Both the position numbers and the translations under genes were made by a program. A stretch of DNA of 30,047 nt from JAMLIN01 sp041676645 (lineage in GTDB: Bacteria > Pseudomonadota > Gammaproteobacteria > Burkholderiales > Burkholderiaceae_E): positions 1 through 30,047 of the forward strand of contig JBAYRO010000037.1 of NCBI GenBank assembly GCA_041676645.1, given 5' to 3'. Positions 1 through 8,627 of this stretch are shown in pieces. A model generated the notes under the pieces. The model saw nothing but the letters and a program-made list of their open reading frames with translations, did no database searches and was not told where the DNA came from. How positions within the stretch are numbered: the first letter of the stretch is position 1; every line of letters starts with the position of its first letter.

Positions 1-1
1 C

Positions 2-1204
2 TACAGCTATTCGGGCGGCCTGTGCCTGGCCAACCAGGGACTGCTCGAGTTCGTCGAGATGTTCAAGGCGCCGATCAAGATGCTGCATCCGCTGCTGACG
101 GCCACCCAGGAGGGCAACTTCAAGGGAACCGAGGGGTTCTCGGCGATTCCCTTCCACGGCGTCATCCTCGCCCACTCCAACGAAAGCGAGTGGCAGACCT
201 TCCGGAACAACCGCAACAACGAGGCCTTCCTCGACCGGATCTACATCGTCAAGGTGCCCTACTGCCTGCAGGTCTCCGAGGAGGTCAGGATCTACGAGAA
301 GCTGCTCGCCAACAGCTCGCTGTCCGCCGCGCCCTGCGCGCCGGGGACACTCGACATGATGGCGCAGTTCGCGGTGCTCACGCGCCTGAAGGAGCCCGAC
401 AACTCGAACATCTACTCGAAGATGCGGGTCTACGACGGCGAGAACCTCAAGGATGTCGATCCGAACGCCAAGTCGGTGCAGGAATACCGGGACTACGCCG
501 GCATCGACGAGGGCATGAGCGGCATCTCGACGCGCTTCTCCTACAAGGTGCTCTCGGCGGTGTTCAACTACGACCAGACCGAGATCGCCGCCAATCCGGT
601 GCACCTGATGTACGTGCTCGAGCAGAAGCTGCTGCGCGAGCAGTTGCCCGAGGACACGCAGCGTCGCTACCTCGACTTCATCAAGTCCTGGCTCGCGCCA
701 CGCTACGCCGAGTTCATCGGCAAGGAGATCCAGACCGCCTACCTCGAGTCCTATTCCGAGTACGGCCAGAACATCTTCGATCGCTACGTCACCTACGCCG
801 ACTACTGGATCCAGGACGAGGACTACCGCGACCCGGAAACCGGCGAGAGCTTCGATCGGGCGCAGTTGAACGGCGAGCTCGAGAAGATCGAGAAGCCGGC
901 GGGAATCGCCAACCCGAAGGACTTCCGCAACGAGATCGTCAACTTCGTGCTGCGCGCGCGCGCCAACAACCACGGCAAGAATCCGGCATGGACGAGCTAC
1001 GAGAAGCTGCGCGAAGTGATCGAGAAGAAGATGTTCTCGAACACCGAGGAGCTCCTGCCGGTGATCTCGTTCAACGCCAAGGCTTCGGCCGAAGACCAGC
1101 GCAAGCACGACAGCTTCGTTGAAAGGATGGTGTGCAAGGGATATACAGAGAAACAGGTGCGCCTGCTGTGCGAGTGGTACCTGCGGGTGCGCAAGTCGCA
1201 GTAG
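2..1204 (+). CDS. prkA: PrkA-family serine protein kinase, C-terminal part (5' truncated)
   Basis: The reading frame is open from base 2, so the gene enters from the left edge; 400 residues are visible, against about 640 for full-length PrkA/YeaG. The visible part holds the end of the AAA-like core (the stretch with SNESEWQTFRNNRNNEAF, near 177-225) and the PrkA C-terminal domain, with the family-typical tail rich in Arg, Lys and Cys and ending in RVRKSQ. PrkA proteins are cytoplasmic Ser/Thr kinases (also reported as AAA+ proteases) made during starvation and stress. It is followed on the same strand by yeaH and spoVR, the classic three-gene neighbourhood, which supports the call. The Walker motifs lie upstream of the window and cannot be checked. 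Confidence 0.95.
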   Translation, partial: YSYSGGLCLANQGLLEFVEMFKAPIKMLHPLLTATQEGNFKGTEGFSAIPFHGVILAHSNESEWQTFRNNRNNEAFLDRIYIVKVPYCLQVSEEVRIYEKLLANSSLSAAPCAPGTLDMMAQFAVLTRLKEPDNSNIYSKMRVYDGENLKDVDPNAKSVQEYRDYAGIDEGMSGISTRFSYKVLSAVFNYDQTEIAANPVHLMYVLEQKLLREQLPEDTQRRYLDFIKSWLAPRYAEFIGKEIQTAYLESYSEYGQNIFDRYVTYADYWIQDEDYRDPETGESFDRAQLNGELEKIEKPAGIANPKDFRNEIVNFVLRARANNHGKNPAWTSYEKLREVIEKKMFSNTEELLPVISFNAKASAEDQRKHDSFVERMVCKGYTEKQVRLLCEWYLRVRKSQ

Positions 1205-1214
1205 GCACCGCGGG

Positions 1215-1237
1215 GGCGCGCGCCGCCGGCGCGCGCC
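1215..1237 (+). other. GC-only hairpin between prkA and yeaH
   Basis: Two identical self-complementary 10-base arms (GGCGCGCGCC) at 1215-1224 and 1228-1237 are separated by three bases. They form a very stable stem 10 bases after the prkA stop. No T-run follows, so it does not look like a classical Rho-independent terminator. An mRNA-stabilising or processing hairpin within the operon is more likely; that function is inference. Confidence 0.6.
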
Positions 1238-1262
1238 GATCGGCAACCTTCCGGGCCAGACG

Positions 1263-2513
1263 ATGTCAGTAATCATCGACAGACGACTGAACGATCGCAA
1301 CAAGAGCGCGGTCAACCGCGCCCGCTTCATGCGCCGCTACAAGGCGCACCTGCAGCGCGCGGTGGCCGACATGGTCTCGCGCCGCTCGATCCGCGACATG
1401 GAACAGGGCGGCACCGTCCACATCCCGCAGCGCGACATCGCCGAGCCGACGATCCGCCACGGCGCCGGCGGCGATCGCGAGACGGTCCATCCCCGCAATC
1501 GCGAATTCAACACGGGCGATCGCATCCGGCGGCCGCCCGGCGGCGGCGGCCAGGGCAATGGCAGCGGCGAGGGCGGCGGCGATGGCGAGGACGCCTTCAC
1601 CTTCACCCTGTCGCGCGAGGAATTCATGACGCTGTTCCTCGACGACCTCGAACTGCCCAACATGGTGCGCAATGTGGTCGGCACCCTCAGGGAGAGCCGG
1701 CCGCAGCGTGCCGGCTACACCCCGCAGGGAGCGCCGACCAACCTCGCGGTGGCGCGCTCGCTGCGCCAGGCGCTCGGGCGACGCGTGGCGCTCACCGGCG
1801 CGGCGCGCCGTCGGCTCGCCGAAATCGAGGCGCAGGGCGATGCCGAGGCCAGGGCGCGATCCGATCCGGCGCTGGCCGATGAAATCGCCGCCCTGCGCCG
1901 GCGCATCGCCAGGGTGCCCTTCCTCGACGAGATCGACCTGCGCTACCGTCACCGGGTCATGGTGCCCCGGCCGCTGAGCCAGGCGGTCATGTTCTGCCTG
2001 ATGGACGTCTCGGCCTCGATGGACGAGCGCAAGAAGGACCTCGCCAAGCGCTTCTACACCCTGCTCTACCTGTTCCTGCAACGCAAGTACGAGCATGTCG
2101 ACGTGGTCTTCATTCGCCATACCGACGACGCCGAGGAAGTCGACGAGGAGCATTTCTTCCACGACCCCAAGACCGGCGGAACGGTGGTGTACTCGGCCCT
2201 GCACCTCATGGAGGAAGTCATCGCCGATCGCTATCCGCCCGACCAGTGGAACATCTACGCGGCGCAGGCTTCGGATGGCGACGCCTTCGGCGCCGACCCC
2301 GAGAAGAGCCGCGGCTTCCTGGTCGAGAAACTCCTGCCCAAGACCCGCTACTTCGCCTACATCGAGGTCGGGGACGAAGGCAGCACCCGGGCCTCGTCCC
2401 TGTCGGCCGCCTATCGGCGGATCGAGTCGCCGCGCTTCGCGATGCGCGGCGTCCAGGAGCGCGGCGACATCTACCCGGTGTTTCGCGAACTGTTCGGCCG
2501 GCAGACCGCCTGA
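1263..2513 (+). CDS. yeaH: YeaH/YhbH family protein (UPF0229/DUF444)
   Basis: 416 residues, close to the family's usual size of about 420-430. The start is the ATG at 1263, giving MSVIIDRRLNDR, the typical N-terminus of the family; the frame extends upstream to 1119, but that part reads as low-complexity Arg/Cys/Gly sequence overlapping prkA. A glycine-rich linker lies at residues 93-107. From about residue 240 there is a von Willebrand A-like domain with a MIDAS-type DVSAS motif (248-252). The biochemical role is unknown; the family is always found with PrkA and SpoVR and is co-regulated with them in nutrient stress. It sits 58 bases after prkA and 8 bases before spoVR, so one operon is likely. 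Confidence 0.92.
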   Translation: MSVIIDRRLNDRNKSAVNRARFMRRYKAHLQRAVADMVSRRSIRDMEQGGTVHIPQRDIAEPTIRHGAGGDRETVHPRNREFNTGDRIRRPPGGGGQGNGSGEGGGDGEDAFTFTLSREEFMTLFLDDLELPNMVRNVVGTLRESRPQRAGYTPQGAPTNLAVARSLRQALGRRVALTGAARRRLAEIEAQGDAEARARSDPALADEIAALRRRIARVPFLDEIDLRYRHRVMVPRPLSQAVMFCLMDVSASMDERKKDLAKRFYTLLYLFLQRKYEHVDVVFIRHTDDAEEVDEEHFFHDPKTGGTVVYSALHLMEEVIADRYPPDQWNIYAAQASDGDAFGADPEKSRGFLVEKLLPKTRYFAYIEVGDEGSTRASSLSAAYRRIESPRFAMRGVQERGDIYPVFRELFGRQTA

Positions 2514-2521
2514 GGATCACG

Positions 2522-4027
2522 ATGGCCCGACAAACCCCGATTTCCACCGGCGCCGACTGGGACTTCGACCTGATCGCCCGCTACGACGAAGCGATCCGCG
2601 AGATCGCGGTCGGCGAGTTCGGACTCGACTGCTACCCCAACCAGATCGAGGTGATCAGCTCGGAGCAGATGCTCGACGCCTACGCCTCGGTGGGCCTGCC
2701 GATCAGCTATCCGCACTGGAGCTTCGGCAAGGCCTTCATCCGCGACGAGAAAGCCTACCGCGAAGGGGCGCGCGGCCTCGCCTACGAGATCGTCATCAAC
2801 TCCGATCCGTGCATCGCCTACCTGATGGAGGAAAACCCGATCGCCCTGCAGGCGCTCGTGATCGCGCACGCCTGCTATGGTCACAACTCCTTCTTCAAGG
2901 GCAACTACCTGTTCCGGCAGTGGACCAGCGCCGATGCGATCGTCGACTACATGGTGTTCGCCCGCAAGTACATCATGAAGTGCGAGGAACGCCACGGCAT
3001 CGAGGCCGTCGAGGAAGTCCTCGATGCCTGCCACAGCCTGATGGACTTCGGGATCAGCCGCTACCGTCATCCGCCCAAGCTGTCGGCCGAGGCCGAGCGC
3101 ATCCGCCAGCGCGAACGCGAGGAGTACGCCTGGAGCCGGCACGACGAGATCTGGCGCACCCTGCCGCCGGCCCCGGCGCCGGCCGAATCGGGCCAGAGCG
3201 TCGATACCGGCCTGAGCGGCGAGCCCCAGGAGAACCTGCTCTACTTCCTGGAGAAATACTCGCCGCGCCTCGAACCCTGGCAGCGCGAAGTGGTGCGCAT
3301 CGTGCGCAAGATGGCGCAGTACTTCTACCCGCAGGGCCTGACCAAGGTCATGAACGAGGGCTGGGCGACCTTCTGGCACTACACCATCCTCAATCGGCTA
3401 TACGACAAGGGCCTGGTCACCGATGGCCTGATGCTGGAGGTACTGGCCTCGCACACCAACGTGGTCGGCCAGCGCGGCTTCGACGAACGCGGCTACGGCG
3501 GCTTCAATCCCTATGCGCTGGGCTTCTCGATGTTTCGCGACCTCCGGCGCATCTGCGAGGAGCCCACCGACGAGGACCGGGAGTGGTTTCCCGACATCGC
3601 CGGCAGCGACTGGCAGCGCACGCTCGACTTCGCGATGCGCAACTACAAGGACGAGTCGTTCATCAACCAGTACCTGTCGCCGAAGCTGATCCGGGATTTC
3701 CGGCTGTTCGCGGTGGCCGACCATGAAGACCAGCCGTTCCTCGAGATCGACGCGATCCACAACGAGCACGGCTATCGGCGGGTGCGCAAGCTCCTGTCCG
3801 AGCAGTACAACCGCGACAACCTGCTGCCCGACATCCAGATCATCGGCTACGACCACGACGGCGACCGCAGCCTGCGGGTGCAGCATCGCCGCCATCGCGG
3901 GCGCAACCTGTCGGGCGAATCGACCCGGGTGATGCGCAATCTCCAGAAGCTCTGGGGCTTCACCGTCTGGCTCGAGACGGTCGAGGAGGATGGCTCGCTG
4001 GTCGACACCACCGAGTTCCCAGCCTGA
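2522..4027 (+). CDS. spoVR: SpoVR family protein (YcgB-like)
   Basis: 501 residues, matching the family length of about 500. The start is the ATG at 2522 (MARQTPISTGADWDFDLI), eight bases after the yeaH stop. The family signature is present: a central HACYGHNSFFKGNYLF segment (residues about 119-134) with conserved His and Asn, then YFYPQGLTKVMNEGWATFWH and GFNPYALGFSMFRDL. SpoVR was named for a role in Bacillus spore cortex formation, but this organism shows no sign of sporulation. In proteobacteria the gene travels with prkA and yeaH and is linked to stress and starvation. The molecular activity is unknown. Confidence 0.95.
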   Translation: MARQTPISTGADWDFDLIARYDEAIREIAVGEFGLDCYPNQIEVISSEQMLDAYASVGLPISYPHWSFGKAFIRDEKAYREGARGLAYEIVINSDPCIAYLMEENPIALQALVIAHACYGHNSFFKGNYLFRQWTSADAIVDYMVFARKYIMKCEERHGIEAVEEVLDACHSLMDFGISRYRHPPKLSAEAERIRQREREEYAWSRHDEIWRTLPPAPAPAESGQSVDTGLSGEPQENLLYFLEKYSPRLEPWQREVVRIVRKMAQYFYPQGLTKVMNEGWATFWHYTILNRLYDKGLVTDGLMLEVLASHTNVVGQRGFDERGYGGFNPYALGFSMFRDLRRICEEPTDEDREWFPDIAGSDWQRTLDFAMRNYKDESFINQYLSPKLIRDFRLFAVADHEDQPFLEIDAIHNEHGYRRVRKLLSEQYNRDNLLPDIQIIGYDHDGDRSLRVQHRRHRGRNLSGESTRVMRNLQKLWGFTVWLETVEEDGSLVDTTEFPA

Positions 4028-4084
4028 TTCGCGTCCCTGCGCAAGCCGCGGCTCGACGATCGGCGGCCAGGGAACGACTGCGGC

Positions 4085-4480
4085 TTAGCGCTCGCGGCGC
4101 CGTCTCGGGGGGAAGTACCACCATGCACCGACGACCAGCAGCGCGAAGACCGTATAGCCCAGGGTGAAGACCCAGAACGGCGCCTCGAAGAAGATGAGGC
4201 GCCCGAACCAGTACTCGATGAAGCCGCTGCCGTAGCCGGAGTCACCCGCTCGCGTTCGCAACCAGGATTCCAGGGTCGTCAGCGGACAGAGCCTGCCCAG
4301 CCATGCCTGCGCCACGACGACGGCAATGGCCACGAGGTGGGCCAGGCGGAACCACCAGCCGTTGACCCATCGCCAGCCGAACCGGTTGCCCATGAAAACG
4401 GCAACCAGCCCGCCCACGACGAAGACTACGACGCCGAAGTGCAGGACGAGCACGACGTCGGCAAGGAAGCGGTACGGCAC
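4085..4480 (-). CDS. DUF2784 family small membrane protein
   Basis: 131 residues with about four hydrophobic segments: near 7-29, 44-61, 86-96 and 100-121. A conserved CPLTTLE motif follows the second segment and is the hallmark I associate with DUF2784. The start is GTG at 4480 (MPYRFLADVVL); the upstream region has only a weak AGG-rich ribosome site. The C-terminus is strongly basic (PPRRRRER), suggesting a cytoplasmic tail. It converges on spoVR, with a 57-base gap. It lies 75 bases downstream of the 93-aa gene on the same strand. Function is unknown. Confidence 0.8.
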   Translation of the reverse strand: MPYRFLADVVLVLHFGVVVFVVGGLVAVFMGNRFGWRWVNGWWFRLAHLVAIAVVVAQAWLGRLCPLTTLESWLRTRAGDSGYGSGFIEYWFGRLIFFEAPFWVFTLGYTVFALLVVGAWWYFPPRRRRER

Positions 4481-4555
4481 CAGGCCTGCTACCTACTCGA
4501 TACCCGGACTGCCCGGCGACCGGCAAGCAGCGCAGCGTCGTCCGCCGCGCCCCTG

Positions 4556-4837
4556 TCAGGAATCTCCTTCATCGCGATACTCCTGGCTGGAACGAGGCGC
4601 ATCCGGGAGTTGCTCATCCAGCGATTGCCGGTACCGGATGCATCCCCGAAGAAACACGGGCCACTCCGGGACCGTCGGTGAAGCGATGGCTTTTTCGGGC
4701 AAGAGATCCCAGAGCGCTGGATGATGCCAGCATAGGTCATGCATGGCGCTATCGCGGTGCGCGCGCACGGCGTTGCGAAGCTTGACCAGCTCCGCAATCA
4801 GTTCCTCGCGCGACATGGCATCGAGATCTGCATCCAT
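4556..4837 (-). CDS. Small conserved hypothetical protein (93 aa)
   Basis: A 93-residue soluble protein starting at ATG 4837, with a GGAG ribosome site about seven bases upstream. The N-terminal third (SREELIAELVKLRNAVRAHR) is predicted to be helical and coiled-coil-like. It is followed by a Cys/His/Trp-rich stretch, HDLCWHHPALWDLLPEK, that looks conserved in type (I have the impression of similar unannotated proteins in proteobacteria, but cannot verify it). No catalytic motif is seen. It lies between the GST-like gene (88 bases upstream) and the DUF2784 gene (75 bases downstream), all on the minus strand, so co-transcription is possible. Confidence 0.65.
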   Translation of the reverse strand: MDADLDAMSREELIAELVKLRNAVRAHRDSAMHDLCWHHPALWDLLPEKAIASPTVPEWPVFLRGCIRYRQSLDEQLPDAPRSSQEYRDEGDS

Positions 4838-4925
4838 CGGAGACTCCGCTTCAGGTTTCGGCGCGGCGAGTCGACTCGTTCGCCGGGGGCAAGTGCCTGG
4901 CGACGGACGCTCGAATCCTCGGAGA

Positions 4926-5543
4926 TCAGCCTACCGGCACCGTAGCCCGCATCGACGCCCGCTCGGAGAACTGCTCGTACCAGGCGGCGAGCGCGGCCCG
5001 GTCAGTGCGCCAGCCGATGTCGGGATGGCGAAAATCCAGGTAGCCGAGCAGGCAGCCGGCGGCGATCATGCCCAGGTCCGGTTTGTCGGCTTCGCCGGGC
5101 GGGTCGCCGAGCGTGCGATCGAGCTGGTCGACGGCGCCGACGATCTTGGCGCGCTGGCCGGCCTGCCATTCGGGCCAGCGCAGCGGCTCGGGCCGCAAGG
5201 CCTGCTCGTAGCGCAGCAGGACGGCGGCGTCGAGGGCGCCGTCGGCCAGCGCCTGGATGCCGAGCACCCGCCAGCGCGCCGGCCCCTCCGCGGGCAGCAT
5301 GAGGCCACCGCCCAGGGCATCGAGGTATTCGCAGACCACCGGGCTGTCGAAGAGCCAGTTGCCCTCCTCGTCCTGCAGGGCGGGCACCTTGCCCAGCGGA
5401 TTGGCGGCTTCGAGTTCGGGCAGGCGATTCAGGATGCTGGGGGCAGCGGCGATCTTCTCGATCCGGTCGTCCAGGCCGTGCTCGATCGCAACGACCATGC
5501 ACTTGCGCACGAAGGGTGAGCTCGGTGAGTGGAACAGCTTCAT
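4926..5543 (-). CDS. Glutathione S-transferase family protein
   Basis: 205 residues, usual GST length. The start chosen is ATG 5543 (MKLFHSPSSPFVRKC), which has a GAGGAG ribosome site nearby; an upstream extension to 5582 has no such support. The thioredoxin-fold N-domain carries the potential catalytic Ser region SPSSPFVRK (residues 6-14), the cis-proline motif GKVPAL and the glutathione gamma-glutamyl contact motif DSPVVCEYLD. The rest is an all-helical C-domain. It probably conjugates glutathione or reduces small molecules in the cytoplasm; the substrate cannot be read from sequence. It is divergent from the serine hydrolase at 5658. Confidence 0.88.
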   Translation of the reverse strand: MKLFHSPSSPFVRKCMVVAIEHGLDDRIEKIAAAPSILNRLPELEAANPLGKVPALQDEEGNWLFDSPVVCEYLDALGGGLMLPAEGPARWRVLGIQALADGALDAAVLLRYEQALRPEPLRWPEWQAGQRAKIVGAVDQLDRTLGDPPGEADKPDLGMIAAGCLLGYLDFRHPDIGWRTDRAALAAWYEQFSERASMRATVPVG

Positions 5544-5657
5544 GGATGTCTCCTCGGTGATTCGCACCGATGCTACCCTCAACTGCTGTTCGATGCGGCG
5601 CCGGACTGCCCCGGCAGGGCAGCCGGCGCTTCATCATGCGCGCTGCGGAATCCCATC

Positions 5658-6860
5658 ATGAAATTTCGACATGCGGCATCCGGATTGCTGGCCGTGCTGG
5701 CGTTGGCCGCGGTCGCCGGCTGGTTCAGCCTCGACAAGGAAACACGGGGCCTGCTCGCGACCCTGCCGACCAATACCGACCTGCTGTTCTGGAACCGGGA
5801 GCAGCGCGATGCGGCGTTCCGGGCGCTGGACCGCCTGCCCGTGCTCGCGAAATCGCGGGTGATCCCGGCCGGCGATTCGCCGCGGCCACTGCCGCCGGGC
5901 CCGCCGCTCGAGCTGCCCATCGACATCGATACCTACATGGCCGGCCAGCGTAGCTCGGCGCTGCTCGTCCTGCACGACGGCAAGCTGCGGCTCGAACGCT
6001 ACGGGCTGGGTTTCGATGCGGACGGCCGCTGGACCAGTTTCTCGGTGGCCAAGTCGATCACCTCCATCCTGGTGGGCGCCGCACTGCGCGATGGCGCCAT
6101 CCGGAGCATGGACGACAAGGTCAGCGACTACATCGCCGACATGAAGGGCTCGGCCTACGACGATGTCACCATCCGCCAGCTGCTGACGATGACCTCGGGC
6201 GTGCAATGGGACGAAACCTACGACGATCCCGAGTCCGACGTCGCGCGCTTCAACAAGCACGAGCCGGAACCGGGCGTCGATGCCCTGGCGAGCTACCTGC
6301 GCCAGCTGCCACGCGCGGCGCCGGCGGGCGCCGTCTGGAACTACAGCACCGGCGAGACCAATCTCGTGGGCCTGCTGGTCAGCGAAGCGACCGGCAAGCC
6401 GTTGTCGGACTACCTGTCGGAGAAGATCTGGATCCCGGCGGGGATGGAACAGCGGGCCACCTGGATACTCAGCCGCACCGGCCACGAGATCAGCGGCTGC
6501 TGCATCCAGGCCGCCACGCGGGACTTCGCGCGCTTCGGCCTCTTCATCCTGGACGGCGCCCGGGCCGGGGGCAGCAGCATCGTGCCCGAGGGCTGGCTGG
6601 CGGAAGCCACGACGCGCCAGGCCGACATCGGCCGGCCCGGTCGCGGCTACGGCTACCAGTGGTGGACTTTCGACGACGGCAGCTTCGCCGCCCGCGGCAT
6701 CTTCGGCCAGGGCCTCTTCATCGACCCGAAGCGCAGGATCGTCATCGCCTCGAACGCCAACTGGGCCGGCGGGGCGCGCGACCCGGTCGCCGACAAGGCG
6801 CGCGACGACTTCTACCGGGCGGCGCAGGCCGCGGTGGATGCCGAGGCGGCAGGCGACTGA
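5658..6860 (+). CDS. Serine hydrolase, beta-lactamase/6-aminohexanoate-dimer hydrolase-like
   Basis: 400 residues from ATG 5658. The N-terminus (MKFRHAASGLLAVLALAAVAGWF) is a signal peptide or anchor, placing the enzyme in the periplasm or membrane. The penicillin-binding/class C fold is shown by the SVAK nucleophile motif (residues 129-132), the second-motif Tyr at 229 in WNYSTGETN, and the TIRQLLTMTSGVQW segment. The YSTGETN form, rather than YxN, resembles the EstB/NylB-type hydrolases more than true beta-lactamases. An esterase or amidase role is therefore likelier than drug resistance. The frame runs upstream to 5529, but that part is antisense to the GST gene and lacks a signal sequence. 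It converges on the gene at 6895-7374. Confidence 0.88.
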   Translation: MKFRHAASGLLAVLALAAVAGWFSLDKETRGLLATLPTNTDLLFWNREQRDAAFRALDRLPVLAKSRVIPAGDSPRPLPPGPPLELPIDIDTYMAGQRSSALLVLHDGKLRLERYGLGFDADGRWTSFSVAKSITSILVGAALRDGAIRSMDDKVSDYIADMKGSAYDDVTIRQLLTMTSGVQWDETYDDPESDVARFNKHEPEPGVDALASYLRQLPRAAPAGAVWNYSTGETNLVGLLVSEATGKPLSDYLSEKIWIPAGMEQRATWILSRTGHEISGCCIQAATRDFARFGLFILDGARAGGSSIVPEGWLAEATTRQADIGRPGRGYGYQWWTFDDGSFAARGIFGQGLFIDPKRRIVIASNANWAGGARDPVADKARDDFYRAAQAAVDAEAAGD

Positions 6861-6894
6861 ACCCCCGGCTTGCCCCGCACGGGTGGAAACCGGA

Positions 6895-7374
6895 TCAGAG
6901 CCAGCGCCTCACGGATCTCCTGTAGTTCGCGTAGGTCTCGCCGAACTTCGCGGCAAGCGCCCGTTCCTCGGGGATGATCTGCCAGCGTGTGATGTACGCG
7001 ATGAACACGATGACCGCCACGAGCGCGAGCGGATTGGCGAGGTAGGCGCAGACCCCGAGCAGTGCGATCGCCAGGCCCAGGTACATGGGATTGCGGGTGA
7101 ACCGGTAAGGCCCGCCCTGGACGACGGATGTCGATTTTTCGGGCGTGCGTGGATCGGGTGTCGTCCTGGCCTTGCGGAAGGTCCGCAGGCCGGACCATGC
7201 AAGGCCGACCCCGGCCAGCACCAGGAGAATGGCAATCGGAACCCTGGCCGGCAGTGGATACGCGAGCCCGGGGGCCAGGCGCGCAAGGAGCCAGGCCAGC
7301 GCCACGGCAAGCAGCGTGACCACCGGTGGCGGGATCCTGCGCTCCAGCGAAGACATGGCTCCGGGGTTCGACAT
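6895..7374 (-). CDS. Isoprenylcysteine carboxyl methyltransferase-like membrane protein
   Basis: 159 residues with four or five hydrophobic segments. The C-terminal half has the family signature: GPYRFTRNPMYLGLA, then EERALAAKFGETYANYRRSVRRWL, the SAM-binding and lipid-proximal region of the ICMT/phospholipid methyltransferase fold. Bacterial members methylate unknown lipophilic or small substrates. The start at ATG 7374 has no good ribosome site; the ATG at 7356 (MSSLERR) has GGAG just upstream but very close. The start is therefore uncertain by six codons. Confidence 0.85.
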   Translation of the reverse strand: MSNPGAMSSLERRIPPPVVTLLAVALAWLLARLAPGLAYPLPARVPIAILLVLAGVGLAWSGLRTFRKARTTPDPRTPEKSTSVVQGGPYRFTRNPMYLGLAIALLGVCAYLANPLALVAVIVFIAYITRWQIIPEERALAAKFGETYANYRRSVRRWL

Positions 7375-7395
7375 GGCAAGGCGGGATCGGCGTGT

Positions 7396-8100
7396 TCAGG
7401 ACCGGGCTTGTCGCGCAGTCCAGTCCACGCGGTTCCACTCCAGCCGCCGACCGCGCCAGTGAGCATCGATGCTCTGGGTGAAATCGGCCCGCACCAGCTT
7501 GCCACGGGCGAGCAGCCAGTCTTCGTCCTCGCGGCGCACCACCACGCCTTCGAGCACGCCGTCGCGAAAGCGGCTGCGCGTGCTGCCGACGATATTCCGC
7601 AACGTGGCGACGCTCTGCTGTCCCTCGAGCAGGCGCGGCACGCTGGCAAGCCCGAGATCCCGGGCCAGCGCCTCGCGTCGCCGGGTGCTCCAGAACCGGC
7701 GCTCGCTGCGGTCGTAGACATCGAACAGCAGCCACCAGTCGGGCAGCGCGGAGTAATCGAGCGAGTGGCGCGCGGCGCACCATTCGCCGAAGACGATCAG
7801 GCGATCGCCCAGCGCCCCGGCCAGTCCGGACCCGTGCAGGGCGATCCATTCGGGCAGGCGCTGGAACTGGCCCGCATGCGGCTCCAGGAGGTACTGGCCG
7901 CGGTTCTGGCCGCGCAGGAGGCCATCCGGGGCCACCGAGAACCCGAGATTGGCGCCATCGAGCTTTTCCTCCACCACCACCGGACCGGCGAGGAGTTCCT
8001 CGACCTCGCTTGCCGAAAGCACCTTGTCGTCGCGCGGCATGCCCTCGCCCAGCCAGTCGATGTGCGGGGTATGGGGAAAACGGAAGAATTCGTCGCTCAT
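7396..8100 (-). CDS. RNA ligase family protein (Rnl2-type nucleotidyltransferase)
   Basis: 234 residues from ATG 8100. The frame continues upstream to 8412, but that part is antisense-like filler inside the PIN gene. Motif I is EKLDGANLGFS with the adenylated Lys at residue 46. Motif III is FGEWCAARHSLDY, followed by LLFDVYD. Motif IV is LEGVVVRRE and motif V is ARGKLVRADF. These match the PF09414 RNA ligases, which seal nicked or broken RNA in an ATP-dependent way; the protein is ligase domain only. The ATG overlaps the TGA of the PIN-like gene (ATGA at 8100-8097), so translation is probably coupled. An RNA repair role next to a predicted RNase is suggestive, but such stand-alone ligases also occur without this context. 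Confidence 0.85.
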   Translation of the reverse strand: MSDEFFRFPHTPHIDWLGEGMPRDDKVLSASEVEELLAGPVVVEEKLDGANLGFSVAPDGLLRGQNRGQYLLEPHAGQFQRLPEWIALHGSGLAGALGDRLIVFGEWCAARHSLDYSALPDWWLLFDVYDRSERRFWSTRRREALARDLGLASVPRLLEGQQSVATLRNIVGSTRSRFRDGVLEGVVVRREDEDWLLARGKLVRADFTQSIDAHWRGRRLEWNRVDWTARQARS

Positions 8101-8627
8101 GGCAATGACGGCACCGGCTCGTCGGGAAACTTGTTGCGGAAGAAGCGGCGGATGTCGCAGGGGCAGAGGAACTCGACCTCGATGCCCGCCCCGGCCAGCT
8201 CCGGCCACCAGCGCAACCACTTGGAATCCACCGCCTGCAGGATCGGCGGACGGGCAGGATGCGCGCCCGACACGGCCGGAAACTTGCGGTCGGACGGATC
8301 GAAGGCGTCCTCCAGCGAGGCTACCGGAAATTCCGCGAAGCGATCCGGCGCGGTTTCCCGCAGCGTCACGCGGGTCACGCGGCGGGCATTGGCCTGATTC
8401 TGCACCAGCCACTTGAGGAACACGGCGCCGGCCCCCTTGCCGCGACCGGCATCGAGCTTGTGCTGGTATTCGCCGAGTACGCGGTAGCCGTCGTCGATGA
8501 CCACGGTGGCGCCCGCCATGATCTCGGCCAGGCGCTGCACGCAGGCCAGCACGCAGTCGTCGGAGACCTCCTCGTGCCGCCCCTCGGCGACCAGCAGCAC
8601 ATTGGTGTCGATCACCACCTCAGCCAC
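8097..8627 (-). CDS. PIN-like domain nuclease (predicted)
   Basis: 176 residues counted from GTG 8627. The four acidic PIN residues can be followed: D7 in VVIDTNVLL, E53 in VLGEYQHK, D113 in DPSDRKFPAVS and D134 in QAVDSKWLRWW. PIN domains are Mg-dependent ribonucleases, common as toxins and in RNA decay. No ATG start exists: in-frame GTG codons at 8639, 8627, 8618 and 8615 are possible, and the frame runs open upstream to 8744 inside the ATPase gene. GTG 8627 was chosen because it overlaps the ATPase TGA (8622-8620) and keeps the first beta strand. It lies between the ATPase and RNA ligase genes with overlaps at both ends. Confidence 0.8.
   Translation of the reverse strand: MAEVVIDTNVLLVAEGRHEEVSDDCVLACVQRLAEIMAGATVVIDDGYRVLGEYQHKLDAGRGKGAGAVFLKWLVQNQANARRVTRVTLRETAPDRFAEFPVASLEDAFDPSDRKFPAVSGAHPARPPILQAVDSKWLRWWPELAGAGIEVEFLCPCDIRRFFRNKFPDEPVPSLP

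Noticed and set aside
4043..4086. AAGCCGC/GCGGCTT inverted repeat between spoVR and the DUF2784 gene as a terminator
   Set aside because: Only seven base pairs with a loop of about 30 bases and no T-run.
5658..6860. Antibiotic-resistance beta-lactamase
   Set aside because: The Tyr motif and overall segments fit EstB/6-aminohexanoate hydrolase-like enzymes better; no AmpC-type YxN and KTG pair could be confirmed.
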